A stretch of DNA of 64,000 bases from the NCBI RefSeq assembly GCF_016745255.1, contig NZ_JADOEQ010000002.1:393506-457505 (forward strand), read 5' to 3'. The notes beneath the pieces were generated by a model, which was given only the letters and a program-made list of their open reading frames with translations, was not told the DNA's origin and made no database searches. Each line of letters starts with the position of its first letter. Position 1 is the first letter of the stretch. Shown here in pieces: positions 1-8,074 of this stretch. This DNA comes from Enterococcus sp. BWR-S5. Lineage in GTDB: Bacteria > Bacillota > Bacilli > Lactobacillales > Enterococcaceae. Made by a program: the position numbers and the translations under genes.

Positions 1-109
1 TTTCAACCGCCTGACGAAGCTGCTGCCAGTCTCTTTCCTTTTCAGGATGTGTGAGAATCAGCACTTCTTCTCTACCAAGCTGCTCCTTTGCTTTAAATAT
101 GATGTTCAT
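1..109 (-). CDS. Partial gene, N-terminal 36 residues only
   Basis: A reading frame opens at an ATG (107-109) and runs off the left edge of the window. The visible protein begins MNIIFKAKEQLGREEVLILT. The start is preceded on the minus strand by GAGGGGAAAG, a good ribosome binding site. I do not recognise it with certainty. The short charged beginning followed by an EEVLIL strand resembles the start of small LytTR-type DNA-binding proteins, but too little is visible to say so firmly. Confidence 0.5.
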   Translation of the reverse strand, partial: MNIIFKAKEQLGREEVLILTHPEKERDWQQLRQAVE

Positions 110-215
110 TCTTTCCCCTCCTGATGACTCTATACTAAAGAAAAATAAGGTCCTATTCGACCTTTTTGCGGTTTGTTGCATTATTTATTCGCTTTGTTTC
201 ATTGAACGATAAAAA

Positions 216-257
216 ATAATCAGGATACCTGTCAAAATGACTAGGTATCCTGATTAT
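216..257. terminator. Bidirectional terminator
   Basis: A perfect 15-bp inverted repeat (ATAATCAGGATACCT and its complement) with a 12-nt loop. A T-run follows on the plus strand and an A-run precedes it, so it can work on both strands. It ends the minus-strand TIM-barrel gene just to its right. Confidence 0.85.
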
Positions 258-315
258 TTTGAAAGCCTCTAGTTACAGAATCAATTGATAACGGCTCACT
301 TAGCGAATGCTCGGA

Positions 316-1005
316 TTATTCATCCTTCATTTCCTGATCGCGGTACAGCTCCATCTTCTCTTGGAAGTATGTCTCTGTTTTGCCATAAGTCGTATACGTA
401 ATCGCATTCGCTCCGGCTTCGATTGTCTCTCTAATCTGTTCATCGGTCTTCCCTCCGGAAGCAATAATTGGAAATTCCGGATATTGCGCTCTAATCCATT
501 TTACCAACTCAACCGTTTTTGAACCACCTGCCACGTTAAAAATATCGACACCGGCGGAAATCAGCTTACTTAAATCTCGTTTGTCATTGACCACAGTATA
601 AATGATTGGAATATCAACGGCTTCATTGACAATTTCGATTGTGTTGAGGTCGCTCGGTCCGTTCAACACGACACCATACGCGCCATGCTCCTCCGCAAAT
701 GTCCCTAATCGAGAGGAACGGTTGCCAGATGTCAGTCCTCCGCCGATTCCGGCTAGAATTGGTACCTGAGCAACTTGAGAGATCGCGCTCAAAATTCGTG
801 TATTGGGTGTCCATGGATAAACAGCCAATACGGCATCCGCATCATTATTGGCGATAACCGCGACATCCATTGTATAAATGATACTTTTGATTCGTTTCCC
901 ATAGATGCTGATACCACTGCATTCACGAATCACCTTTGGCATAGTAATGATACTTTGGCGCAGCTCTGAAGAGAGCTCCGGCATATGTCTGTTATTTTTT
1001 TCCAT
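316..1005 (-). CDS. TIM-barrel family protein, function unknown
   Basis: A 229-residue soluble protein with the repeating strand/glycine-loop pattern of a (beta/alpha)8 barrel: LAGIGGG, then VVLNGPSDL, FNVAGGSK and IIASGGKTDEQIRETIEAGANAI near the C-terminus. The last motif resembles the phosphate-binding end of many TIM-barrel enzymes. Similar proteins in Firmicutes are usually labelled 'hydrolase' without biochemical proof. The start at 1005 is chosen because AAAGGAGAAA lies just upstream; a longer frame to 1080 has no such site. It stands alone and ends at the hairpin at 216-257. No specific substrate can be inferred. Confidence 0.7.
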   Translation of the reverse strand: MEKNNRHMPELSSELRQSIITMPKVIRECSGISIYGKRIKSIIYTMDVAVIANNDADAVLAVYPWTPNTRILSAISQVAQVPILAGIGGGLTSGNRSSRLGTFAEEHGAYGVVLNGPSDLNTIEIVNEAVDIPIIYTVVNDKRDLSKLISAGVDIFNVAGGSKTVELVKWIRAQYPEFPIIASGGKTDEQIRETIEAGANAITYTTYGKTETYFQEKMELYRDQEMKDE

Positions 1006-1163
1006 TCTTTTTTCTCCTTTATTCTGAAACTGCCGCTTTTTCAACAACCATGCGAAATCACCACATCCTTCATAGGACACAGCTCAGCGGAAATTTTTTC
1101 AAATGATAACAAGAGCCCAAGCGTACTGGTGTACCTCAGACTCTCGTTTCGATCGTTTAATTT

Positions 1164-2855
1164 TTAAAGCTCTGCATTAAACAACTGCTTCAACTGATAA
1201 ACTACATCATCGTTGTCTGCATTGATTGTTGCACTTTCGTTGATTGCAGATAGCTTCTTCAGTTCATCCAGCTGTGCATTATACCCAATCGTATTGATTG
1301 ATACACCCAGACTTTTTATGATTGGTGCGACTTTATTGAACTCATAGCCTTCATTTGTTTCACCATCAGATAAAACAAAGATGATTGGGCGCGCATCGGG
1401 CACTTCCTCCAGCTTTTCCTGAATCATGCTAAGCGCAACCAACGTACCATCATAGGTCGCAGTTCCTCCGTCAGCAGTCAGGTTCTTGATTGCACCGGTG
1501 AAGTAGCTTCTTTGCTTGGAATCCATACGCTCGATCGGTAATTCGATTGTTACCTCGTCACTATACGAAACCAGCCCAACATAGGCATCATCACCAATAT
1601 ACTTGCCGCTGTTTAGCAGAGACTGCTTCAGAGAGTTAATTGGTGCACCATCCATTGAGCCGGATACATCCGCAACAAAGACCGCAATGATTGGTTTTCC
1701 GCCGTTTTTATTCTCTTTCCATAGCTTTTGAATTGACGTAACTGTTGCGCCATCGATGCCCTCCAGCTTGTACTCATAGTCATCCAGTTGATTGAAGCCA
1801 TATTTAGAGGCAGTGTCCTGATTCCCTTGCTCAGCGATAAATTTAGTAAATTCTGAAACGACCTGCTGCTTCTCGGCAGACGCTGTGTTCATCACATACA
1901 TTGGTGAATCCTGACGAATCCCCAACGGAACATATTTGTATTGCTTAAATTCTGGCGTGTTGATATACGTTTGATAGCTAATTGAAAGAATATCTACTGA
2001 GCCATTCTTCGCTACTTCTCTAAGCTGCAATGTATTGTACAGTGTGGATGGCAGATCCTTCTGAAACTCCCGCAGAGAATTTACTGCTTGTTCACTCAAA
2101 GGGTTGCTGCTGTCAAAATGATTCATCAACTGTGTCAACAGACTCAAGCCTGTGGATGAGGTGTATGGATTCGTGTACCCCAACAATAAGTCATCCTCAA
2201 TAACTGCTTTTACCAAAGAGTCTACGGTTACTTCATTATACTTGCTCATAATTTCATCATAGGTTGCTTCTTTCATCAACAAGCCGCCGGTATTCCCAAT
2301 GGTACGGTCAGCAATCGTTGTAAGACCTGTTCCTTGTGATTCCAGCATTTTGCCCCACAGTAGGTTGGATGGCGTGTACGCGTCCGGAACATAGCTCTCG
2401 CTGCTGATATAGTCCAAACCTGTTCCAGAAGCCATCGAACGAACAGAGACCGAAATTGTTTTTCCATCGATTTTCAAATTTTTCTTGTTGAAGGCTTCCG
2501 CAAGCTCATTGAATAAACCGTCTTTTCCGCTACCTGCTTTCTCAGGACTGACAAAAATCTCTGCATCAATCTGGTTGCTTCCCTCTACACTTAGAGGATA
2601 CGTTTTATCGATATCCGGCAGCTCTGCCTTTGTGTCGATCGTTCCGCTGTCAATATCTCTTTTAGGGGAAGCGGTATCCGGATTAATCTTTTTCACATAG
2701 CTCTTCAATTCTGTTTTGGCATCCGCCTCGGATATTTTTTTGATATCATTTGAAGAATTATCAATTTTCCCATCATTTCCTGTTGTACAGCCCGCAAACA
2801 ATACCACTAGCAACAAACACATTATACGGACAATTAGCCCACTTTTTCTTTTCAT
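1164..2855 (-). CDS. VWA-domain lipoprotein with solute-binding-like N-terminal half
   Basis: A 563-residue exported lipoprotein. A lipobox LFAGC ends the signal sequence at about residue 23. The middle (about 95-350) looks like an extracellular substrate-binding domain. The C-terminal 180 residues are a von Willebrand factor A domain with an intact MIDAS: DVSGSMDG, the DGGTATYDG loop and LSDGETNEG. MIDAS domains bind a divalent metal and mediate protein or ligand contacts. The ribosome binding site AAAGGAG precedes the start. It is the last gene of a three-gene minus-strand unit behind a TelA-family gene and a small membrane protein gene, a recurrent grouping in Firmicutes whose job is not established. 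It probably acts on the outer face of the membrane. Confidence 0.85.
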   Translation of the reverse strand: MKRKSGLIVRIMCLLLVVLFAGCTTGNDGKIDNSSNDIKKISEADAKTELKSYVKKINPDTASPKRDIDSGTIDTKAELPDIDKTYPLSVEGSNQIDAEIFVSPEKAGSGKDGLFNELAEAFNKKNLKIDGKTISVSVRSMASGTGLDYISSESYVPDAYTPSNLLWGKMLESQGTGLTTIADRTIGNTGGLLMKEATYDEIMSKYNEVTVDSLVKAVIEDDLLLGYTNPYTSSTGLSLLTQLMNHFDSSNPLSEQAVNSLREFQKDLPSTLYNTLQLREVAKNGSVDILSISYQTYINTPEFKQYKYVPLGIRQDSPMYVMNTASAEKQQVVSEFTKFIAEQGNQDTASKYGFNQLDDYEYKLEGIDGATVTSIQKLWKENKNGGKPIIAVFVADVSGSMDGAPINSLKQSLLNSGKYIGDDAYVGLVSYSDEVTIELPIERMDSKQRSYFTGAIKNLTADGGTATYDGTLVALSMIQEKLEEVPDARPIIFVLSDGETNEGYEFNKVAPIIKSLGVSINTIGYNAQLDELKKLSAINESATINADNDDVVYQLKQLFNAEL

Positions 2856-2873
2856 CTCATTTTCTCCTTTGGT

Positions 2874-3563
2874 TTACTCAATTGTCTTATTCAACGTTTT
2901 CAGCGCCTTTGTCATACTTTCTAAATCAGCCTTCGTTGATGGTGATTTAGAATCTAAATAATTAACTGTCTCATTTAACAGCCCCTTGACCTGCTGAACA
3001 ATTTCCCCGCTGTTTTCCAGACGTTTATTGATTTCCTGACGATCTCCTTCAATTGTCACACGATTGATGATACTTTTCGCATTTTGCAGAATTTGTGTTT
3101 TGGCTTGAATCATCGAATAGTTAATTTTTTCCAAAAGCTCATAGTCATTGCTCACCTGCAGCTCCTTCAAATCTTCTAAGCAGCCGTTAATCTGACTAAT
3201 TAGCTGATCAGCCTGTCTAAGTTCCGACTCATAACTAACATTCTGTTGCGCTAAGCTCGTTAATTTTGCTATAACATCCGCTTCGTCATAGTTAGGATTA
3301 TGTTTTTTTGCCTGTGCCTGTTCTTTTACTGTCCGTGCCGTTTTCGCCTTTACAGTCAGTTGAACACCTACTACCAAAAGTAAGGCTAAAACAAAAATTC
3401 CTAATAAGACATTTCCTAATGTTTGATACATTCTAACCGTTTGAGAACCATAGTTTATGATTGCCTGATCGATATCAAGAAGTCTCAGCTTGAAAAACAG
3501 ACCTCCGACCAGACCTATCCCAGCAAGAATGAGCAAAAATAATTGTATTCTCTTTTTATTCAT
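2874..3563 (-). CDS. Membrane protein with coiled-coil cytoplasmic part
   Basis: A 229-residue protein. Two transmembrane segments (about residues 5-22 and 46-68) are followed by a long, charged, helix-rich region likely to form coiled coil (LTSLAQQNVSYESELRQADQ and onward). There is no enzyme motif. The position between TelA-family and VWA lipoprotein genes matches the place often taken by XpaC-like proteins, but I cannot assign that family firmly. Start at 3563: AAGGAG lies 8 nt upstream, while an ATG two codons earlier is too close to it. It is 18 nt from the VWA gene and 12 nt from the TelA gene, so the three are surely one operon. Confidence 0.75.
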   Translation of the reverse strand: MNKKRIQLFLLILAGIGLVGGLFFKLRLLDIDQAIINYGSQTVRMYQTLGNVLLGIFVLALLLVVGVQLTVKAKTARTVKEQAQAKKHNPNYDEADVIAKLTSLAQQNVSYESELRQADQLISQINGCLEDLKELQVSNDYELLEKINYSMIQAKTQILQNAKSIINRVTIEGDRQEINKRLENSGEIVQQVKGLLNETVNYLDSKSPSTKADLESMTKALKTLNKTIE

Positions 3564-3575
3564 TCCCATCTCTCC

Positions 3576-4685
3576 TTATTTTCCGGCAGAAGCCTCAATC
3601 AGCGCTGTCGCCAGCTCTGTACGCATTTTTGCCATTTCCTCCTGTGCATGTTGACGATTCTCCGCTCCTTTTTCGCGGATTGTATGAATGTCCTTCAACG
3701 CAAGAATTGTCTGTGTATTTACTTCCTTAAGCGTATCGATATCTACAATACTCTTTTCTGCTGATTCTGCTGCCTGTGAAGACACGTGATGAATCTTTTC
3801 AGCGTTTCGTTTAAACAGCTCATTGGTAATATCAGATACTGCATTATCCGCTTCTATCGCAGACAGGGTGTGCTGAGCTGACAACGCAATGACCATCTGC
3901 TGCTTCCACATCGGAATTGTATTCGTCAGTGTCGATTGAATTTTATAGGCCATTGCCTTATTTGCATTTTGGATGACCCGGATCTGTGTTGCCATTTGCT
4001 GACTAATCATTTTTGTCATATCTAAATCATGAACCTTCTTCTCAAACTGTGTCAGCTTATCCGAGAAATCAGATAATGTATTCAAGTCCTCTTGATTCTG
4101 GCTCTGTGCTTTTTGCTGCAGCTCAGGCAGTGTCGTCGCTTTCAATTCAATAATCTTTGCTTGTCCAGCCTCTACGTAGACAGACAGCTTTTGGTAAAAC
4201 AGTTTGTTTGCTTCCGACATCTCTTCCAGGCTAATGATATCGTTTGTTAAGGTAACATAATGGGCTTCCAAATTATTAACAATTCTTGCAACATTGGCAT
4301 TCACATCTTCAAAGCGAATCATCATTGTATTGATTTTATTCTTGCCTCGCTTGAATAATTTTGTCAATACATTTTCAGATTCTTCAGGGGTGAAGCTCTC
4401 CAGCTCAATCACCAATTCATTGATAATCTTTCCAACATCTCCCAGCTCATTGCTCTTTACCTTAACTAATGCCTGATCTGAGAATTCTGATAACTTCTTT
4501 TGCTCGGCTGCGCCATAGTTCATCACACCTAATGCATCATTGATATCGATTTGATCCTTGAGACCGGTAATCGCATTTGTCTGAGCCTCTGTCAATTGAA
4601 TTGGCTCTTCTGTTTTTTTGATATCAAGCAGCTGTTCAAGCTCCTTTTCTTCCTCTTTCGGTACACCAAAAGTAAACTCATCCAT
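3576..4685 (-). CDS. telA: TelA-family (toxic anion resistance) protein
   Basis: A 369-residue, almost wholly alpha-helical soluble protein of the TelA/KlaA family (PF05816). The recognisable core includes LTKLFKRGKNKI, the NLEAHYVTLTNDI segment and the conserved PMWKQQM stretch with the following helix. The family is named for plasmid tellurite resistance; chromosomal copies are linked to cell-envelope stress and to antimicrobial tolerance in Listeria. The start is taken at the ATG at 4685 because GAGGTG lies 8 nt upstream; a GTG three codons earlier sits on top of that site. First gene of the TelA/membrane/VWA operon, which hints that TelA works with a surface partner. Confidence 0.88.
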   Translation of the reverse strand: MDEFTFGVPKEEEKELEQLLDIKKTEEPIQLTEAQTNAITGLKDQIDINDALGVMNYGAAEQKKLSEFSDQALVKVKSNELGDVGKIINELVIELESFTPEESENVLTKLFKRGKNKINTMMIRFEDVNANVARIVNNLEAHYVTLTNDIISLEEMSEANKLFYQKLSVYVEAGQAKIIELKATTLPELQQKAQSQNQEDLNTLSDFSDKLTQFEKKVHDLDMTKMISQQMATQIRVIQNANKAMAYKIQSTLTNTIPMWKQQMVIALSAQHTLSAIEADNAVSDITNELFKRNAEKIHHVSSQAAESAEKSIVDIDTLKEVNTQTILALKDIHTIREKGAENRQHAQEEMAKMRTELATALIEASAGK

Positions 4686-4995
4686 TTCATTCACACCTCT
4701 CTATGTTCATTTACCCTATCCTGATTTTGTCCCTTTTATTGTTTATTTCATTGTTAAATTACTACTAAGTATCGTTACAGATATATTCCTTTCGCATTCA
4801 CAAAAGCCGGATTTTTAATTTTCTGAAAAATAGATGACATTATTTCCCATCCTTTCACCGAAATGCCATTTTACATATAACTACAGTATACACAATTTAG
4901 CCGCAGTTATTAATAACCTTTTAAGAAAAATTATTGTTCTATTTTCTGCTAAAATTTTTCCCAAAAAGAATTATTATTTTCCTCAGTCTTATAGA
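4686..4995. other. Intergenic, AT-rich, upstream of telA operon
   Basis: About 310 bases without a credible gene. It is AT-rich and presumably holds the telA operon promoter on the minus strand. I cannot pick one promoter with confidence. Confidence 0.5.
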
Positions 4996-5024
4996 TTGAC
5001 ATTTAGGTCGATATAAATTACTAT
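4996..5024 (+). promoter_or_regulatory. Sigma-A promoter for possible small RNA
   Basis: TTGACA at 4996-5001, a 17-bp spacer, then TACTAT at 5019-5024. The perfect -35 and ideal spacing suggest a start of transcription near 5031. No protein gene follows before the terminator at 5091-5120. Confidence 0.65.
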
Positions 5025-5030
5025 AGACAA

Positions 5031-5120
5031 AGTAACAACCAACAACCTTTTTATTTTTCATTTACTCTTAATTGAGTAATACTCCTTTTTGGCTGTCCTT
5101 CTCCTAGGACAGCTTTTTTT
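5031..5120 (+). ncRNA. Putative small regulatory RNA, about 90 nt
   Basis: The stretch lies between a promoter-like sequence (4996-5024) and a strong terminator. It contains no start codon with a ribosome binding site. The transcript would carry two C/U-rich single-stranded patches (ACTCCTTTTT near 5081 and TTCTCCT near 5099) that resemble anti-Shine-Dalgarno seed regions of Gram-positive small RNAs. The prediction rests only on promoter, terminator and lack of coding potential. It could instead be a short remnant leader. Confidence 0.45.
5091..5120 (+). terminator. Rho-independent terminator of putative small RNA
   Basis: A 9-bp stem (GGCTGTCCT with AGGACAGCT, one G-U pair), a short loop and a run of seven or more T on the plus strand. 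Confidence 0.8.
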
Positions 5121-5293
5121 CTTTTAGTTTGTCCCCTTAACAATCACCGAATCTCCTCAAAAAACTACTCTCTAAAATAACAGCAATAGCAGCTTTATCG
5201 CTCTAAGAATAATGATTTAATACAAGCAAAAGTCCGAAGACCTCCCCCATGTTTACCAAAGCAAAATAAACTGAAAAACTTCTTAATTTTCTC

Positions 5294-5322
5294 TTTACAA
5301 AAAGAACATATGTTCCTATAAT
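5294..5322 (+). promoter_or_regulatory. Promoter with LexA/DinR-like box in the spacer
   Basis: TTTACA (5294-5299), a 17-bp spacer and a perfect TATAAT (5317-5322). The spacer carries the perfect 12-bp palindrome GAACATATGTTC at 5304-5315. This fits the Bacillus-type SOS operator GAAC-N4-GTTC. A repressor bound there would block RNA polymerase. It lies 48 bases upstream of the next gene. Confidence 0.7.
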
Positions 5323-5369
5323 GGTAAATGAGCATCATTAAATAATGATAAGAAACAGGAGGAAAACAA

Positions 5370-5696
5370 ATGAAATTGGTCGTTACTGAACGTCATCTAG
5401 GAGAAGGAATCTTTCCTGCATTTCCTGCCGGAGCAAAGGTCACAGAGCTTATCCCCTGTAACAAATATAAAAACTGGACAGCCGGAACAATCGACGGCTA
5501 TGCTACCTATCTCCCCTTAGACTATCTTGATAAAGATACATTGATACGGGAATACAATCCTACAGAACTAGTTGCTGCTGAAAACAGTATCGTGGAATTA
5601 CTGGAAGTGGTCTATGAGTGGGCATTGGTAAAAAACAATGACGGAGTTATCGGATGGCTGCCTTTTGAGAAGTTGAAATCTCTGGACTTCACATGA
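5370..5696 (+). CDS. Small SH3-like beta-strand protein, unknown function
   Basis: A 108-residue soluble protein with no signal peptide or membrane segment. It reads as two small beta-barrel-like units: residues about 1-50 (MKLVVTERHLGEGIFPAFPAG) and about 70-105, ending WALVKNNDGVIGWLPFEKL, which resembles SH3-like folds. AGGAGG precedes the ATG. It is the first gene after the LexA-like promoter, 26 nt ahead of a YciI-like gene, and the pair ends at the terminator at 6055-6097. SOS control is an inference from the operator. I do not recognise a characterised homologue. Confidence 0.7.
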   Translation: MKLVVTERHLGEGIFPAFPAGAKVTELIPCNKYKNWTAGTIDGYATYLPLDYLDKDTLIREYNPTELVAAENSIVELLEVVYEWALVKNNDGVIGWLPFEKLKSLDFT

Positions 5697-5722
5697 GATA
5701 AGCTATTGGGAGTAAATAAATA

Positions 5723-6037
5723 ATGAAAAAATATATTGGTTCCTTACAAGAAAAAACACCTGAGTTATTGACAGACGAATTACTACTTTCTCACGTCAGA
5801 CATCTCCACTATTTAGAAAAGACTGGTGCACTCCTTCTGTGCGGCCCTCTGAAGGACAGCAATCAAGCCTTTCAGCTGCTGCAAGCAGACTCACTTTTGG
5901 AGGCCCAGCTGCTTTTTTTCAGCGATCCTTTTATTCAGAAAGGTTATTACAGAAACTGTGTAATCCACGAGTTGGTCGAAGCGAACTCGGAGAATCATTT
6001 TCTGATTTCTGCCCCTGAGCTGATTGGCAGATTATGA
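5723..6037 (+). CDS. YciI-like (YCII domain) small protein
   Basis: A 104-residue protein of the YCII-related family, a dimeric ferredoxin-like alpha/beta fold. Landmarks are the HVRHLHYLEKTGALLLCGPL stretch and the DPFIQKGYY motif near residues 72-80, both typical of the family. The biochemical role of most YciI proteins is unknown; a few are dehalogenase- or lactone-processing enzymes. It lies 26 nt behind the SH3-like gene and should be co-transcribed from the promoter with the LexA-like box. Confidence 0.75.
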   Translation: MKKYIGSLQEKTPELLTDELLLSHVRHLHYLEKTGALLLCGPLKDSNQAFQLLQADSLLEAQLLFFSDPFIQKGYYRNCVIHELVEANSENHFLISAPELIGRL

Positions 6038-6054
6038 GAAGGCAAACAAAAAAA

Positions 6055-6097
6055 CACCCCATGAGAAAATTATCCTAAACAATTTTCTCATGGGGTG
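6055..6097. terminator. Bidirectional terminator
   Basis: A perfect 17-bp inverted repeat (CACCCCATGAGAAAATT) with a 9-nt loop, placed between converging genes. A-rich sequence lies on the left and T-rich sequence on the right. Confidence 0.88.
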
Positions 6098-6122
6098 CTT
6101 TACTTTTTATAAAAGTTGAAAT

Positions 6123-6797
6123 CTATCCCTCTTTAAGCTGCAATACACCATCTTTCATCACAAAGACCTGGTCGCATTGCTCAATCAGACGCTCATCATG
6201 TGTCACCATAATTGTTGCCTTGTTTTTTTCTTTTGTTTCCTTCGCCAAAATATCAACAACCTCAAAGGCCTTTTCAGAATCCAGACTGGCCGTCGGTTCA
6301 TCTGCCAAGATAATTGAAGGATTATTATAAAGCGCTCGTGCGATAGCAACCCGTTGCCGCTCACCGCCGGATACCTCATCAGGATACTTGTTCTTCAGCT
6401 TGTCTACACCTAGCTGTTCCAAAAGCTCCTGAATCCCATTGCCTGTGCCCTTTTCTTTCTTTACCTTATCCACTAGGCGCAGCTGCTTTTCGATGGTTAA
6501 AAACGGAACTAAATTAGAGGCTTGCAAGATAAAGCCAATTTCAGAAAAACGGAGCAGGGAGCGCTTCTTTTCACTTACACTGCTGAAGGGCTGCTCATTG
6601 ATTTCGACCTCGCCTTTTGTCGGCGTTTGAAGACCTCCCGCGATGGTTAAAAATGTACTTTTCCCTGAGCCGCTAGGACCGATTACCGCTGCAAAGGTTC
6701 CTTTTTTCAAAGAGAACTCCGTTGATTTTAGTGCACTAATTGTTGCATCTCCATCTAAAAAACTTTTTTCTACCTGTTTGAATTCTATTGCTTTCAT
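6123..6797 (-). CDS. ABC transporter ATP-binding protein, HrtA/MacB-like
   Basis: A 224-residue ATPase that powers the exporter encoded just upstream. Walker A is GPSGSGKST (about residues 40-48), the signature is VSGGERQRVAIARAL, Walker B is IILADEPTASLD and the switch histidine is in VTHD. The Q-loop context QASNLVPFLT resembles the haem exporter ATPase HrtA (S. aureus HrtA has SSHLVPYLK at the same place). Family placement in the MacB/LolD group is sure; haem as substrate is an inference. It is 17 nt downstream of its permease gene. No haem-sensing regulator gene is adjacent. Confidence 0.88.
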   Translation of the reverse strand: MKAIEFKQVEKSFLDGDATISALKSTEFSLKKGTFAAVIGPSGSGKSTFLTIAGGLQTPTKGEVEINEQPFSSVSEKKRSLLRFSEIGFILQASNLVPFLTIEKQLRLVDKVKKEKGTGNGIQELLEQLGVDKLKNKYPDEVSGGERQRVAIARALYNNPSIILADEPTASLDSEKAFEVVDILAKETKEKNKATIMVTHDERLIEQCDQVFVMKDGVLQLKEG

Positions 6798-6814
6798 TTG
6801 TCTTCCACCGTCCT

Positions 6815-7900
6815 TTACCCAATAGCCTTAAGAGGATCGACCTTAACAATCGTCCGCACAGAAAATAGCGCACCTAATACTGCAACAATCAGCATCGCTC
6901 CGCTGATTCCGGCAAAAAACAACCAATTTACTTTAAACGGAACCGCTGCCGGCAGAACTAAAGCTGTGCCAATCGTGCCCAAAAGTCCCAGACCGACACC
7001 AATTATTGCCAGCAGGAAGGTCTGCATGATAACAGAAGCAGAAATATAACTGCTTGATATCCCTTGTGCCTTCATCACCCCGAAAATACTGATTTTTTGA
7101 AGAGTTAACACATAGATAAAAATACCAATGACTATCGCAGCAATGATAATCAAAAAGCCAATCATAAAGCCGAAGGTAAGAACCTGCGCATTATAGCCAG
7201 GCAGTTGACTGATAAAATCCTGAATACTGTACAGTGACAAATCATCATCGGTAACCTTGACCTGATCAATTGTGTTATCCTTTCCCCGTACAACAATTCC
7301 GTTGATTCTGGCTTTGTCTGCCGGGACATCCTGTTCAAAGCGAATCACCTGAAAATCTTCGATAGATACATACAGAACAGGTGCCACGGTATAACGAGCA
7401 TTTTCAGTAAAACCAACAATTTTTATTTTTTCATCACTGCCAGATAATGTCACGACATCATCCAGTTTTACACCATCTTCCTCTTTCAGTGTAATGTCCG
7501 CCACAGCTTCCTTTTCGTTTTCAAACATGCGGCCTTCCACAATATTCGGTGCTAAAAATTCATTTTTATCGATACCAAAAAAACTGATATCTACTTTTTC
7601 CTTGTTCTCTTTGCCGGTTTTAATAATACCGGCGTTCTGAGCAAATGCCGCCTTTTCCTTAGCCTCTACCTTGTCTAATGACTTAATCGGCAGCATAGAC
7701 ATATTTAGATTTACATTTGATTCTTCTGATAAAATAATGCCATCCGCATCCCACTTATCAATGGCCATCCGATAATCCTGAGATAAACCATACGCCAGCC
7801 CTGTTAAGAAAAAGACCAGATACGCGATTAAGAACATCACACCGACAATTAAGCTGTATCTTAATTTAGAGTGCTTGATTTCATTCCATGCTAAAAACAT
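6815..7900 (-). CDS. ABC transporter permease, FtsX/MacB-type, HrtB-like
   Basis: A 361-residue permease with the four-helix MacB fold. There is one membrane helix near the N-terminus (about 15-37), a large extracytoplasmic domain of about 200 residues, and three helices in the last 120 residues (FGFMIGFLIIIAAIVIGIFI onward). The opening MFLAWNEIKHSKLRY with the helix ending in GLAYGL aligns by eye with the start of HrtB haem-efflux permeases. Such transporters export from the membrane without import activity. Start is backed by GAGGAGGG. First gene of the two-gene operon. The substrate could be haem or another membrane-active compound. Confidence 0.85.
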   Translation of the reverse strand: MFLAWNEIKHSKLRYSLIVGVMFLIAYLVFFLTGLAYGLSQDYRMAIDKWDADGIILSEESNVNLNMSMLPIKSLDKVEAKEKAAFAQNAGIIKTGKENKEKVDISFFGIDKNEFLAPNIVEGRMFENEKEAVADITLKEEDGVKLDDVVTLSGSDEKIKIVGFTENARYTVAPVLYVSIEDFQVIRFEQDVPADKARINGIVVRGKDNTIDQVKVTDDDLSLYSIQDFISQLPGYNAQVLTFGFMIGFLIIIAAIVIGIFIYVLTLQKISIFGVMKAQGISSSYISASVIMQTFLLAIIGVGLGLLGTIGTALVLPAAVPFKVNWLFFAGISGAMLIVAVLGALFSVRTIVKVDPLKAIG

Positions 7901-7994
7901 GCTATTCCCTCCTCAAACTTCAACAGGACGAGTATAGCAAATGGTTGCTATTCTTACAAAATAACTGCTTTCTTAAAAACTGCAAAAATTTCTC

Positions 7995-8023
7995 TTTACT
8001 TCTTTTAGCATATGCTTTATATT
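7995..8023 (+). promoter_or_regulatory. bioY promoter
   Basis: TTTACT (7995-8000), 17-bp spacer, TATATT (8018-8023). The BirA-type operator begins immediately after the -10 box. Confidence 0.65.
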
Positions 8024-8024
8024 A

Positions 8025-8057
8025 TTCGTTAACCAACAAAATAAATTAGTTTACGAA
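8025..8057. promoter_or_regulatory. BirA-type biotin operator
   Basis: Two inverted half-sites, TTCGTTAACC (8025-8034) and the complement of TTCGTAAACT (8048-8057), separated by 13 bp. This matches the Firmicutes BirA operator pattern built on GTTAAC half-sites. It overlaps the likely transcription start and lies just before the bioY ribosome binding site. BirA with a DNA-binding domain is encoded at 44821-45792. Confidence 0.7.
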
Positions 8058-8074
8058 AAAAAGAGGTGCCTATC

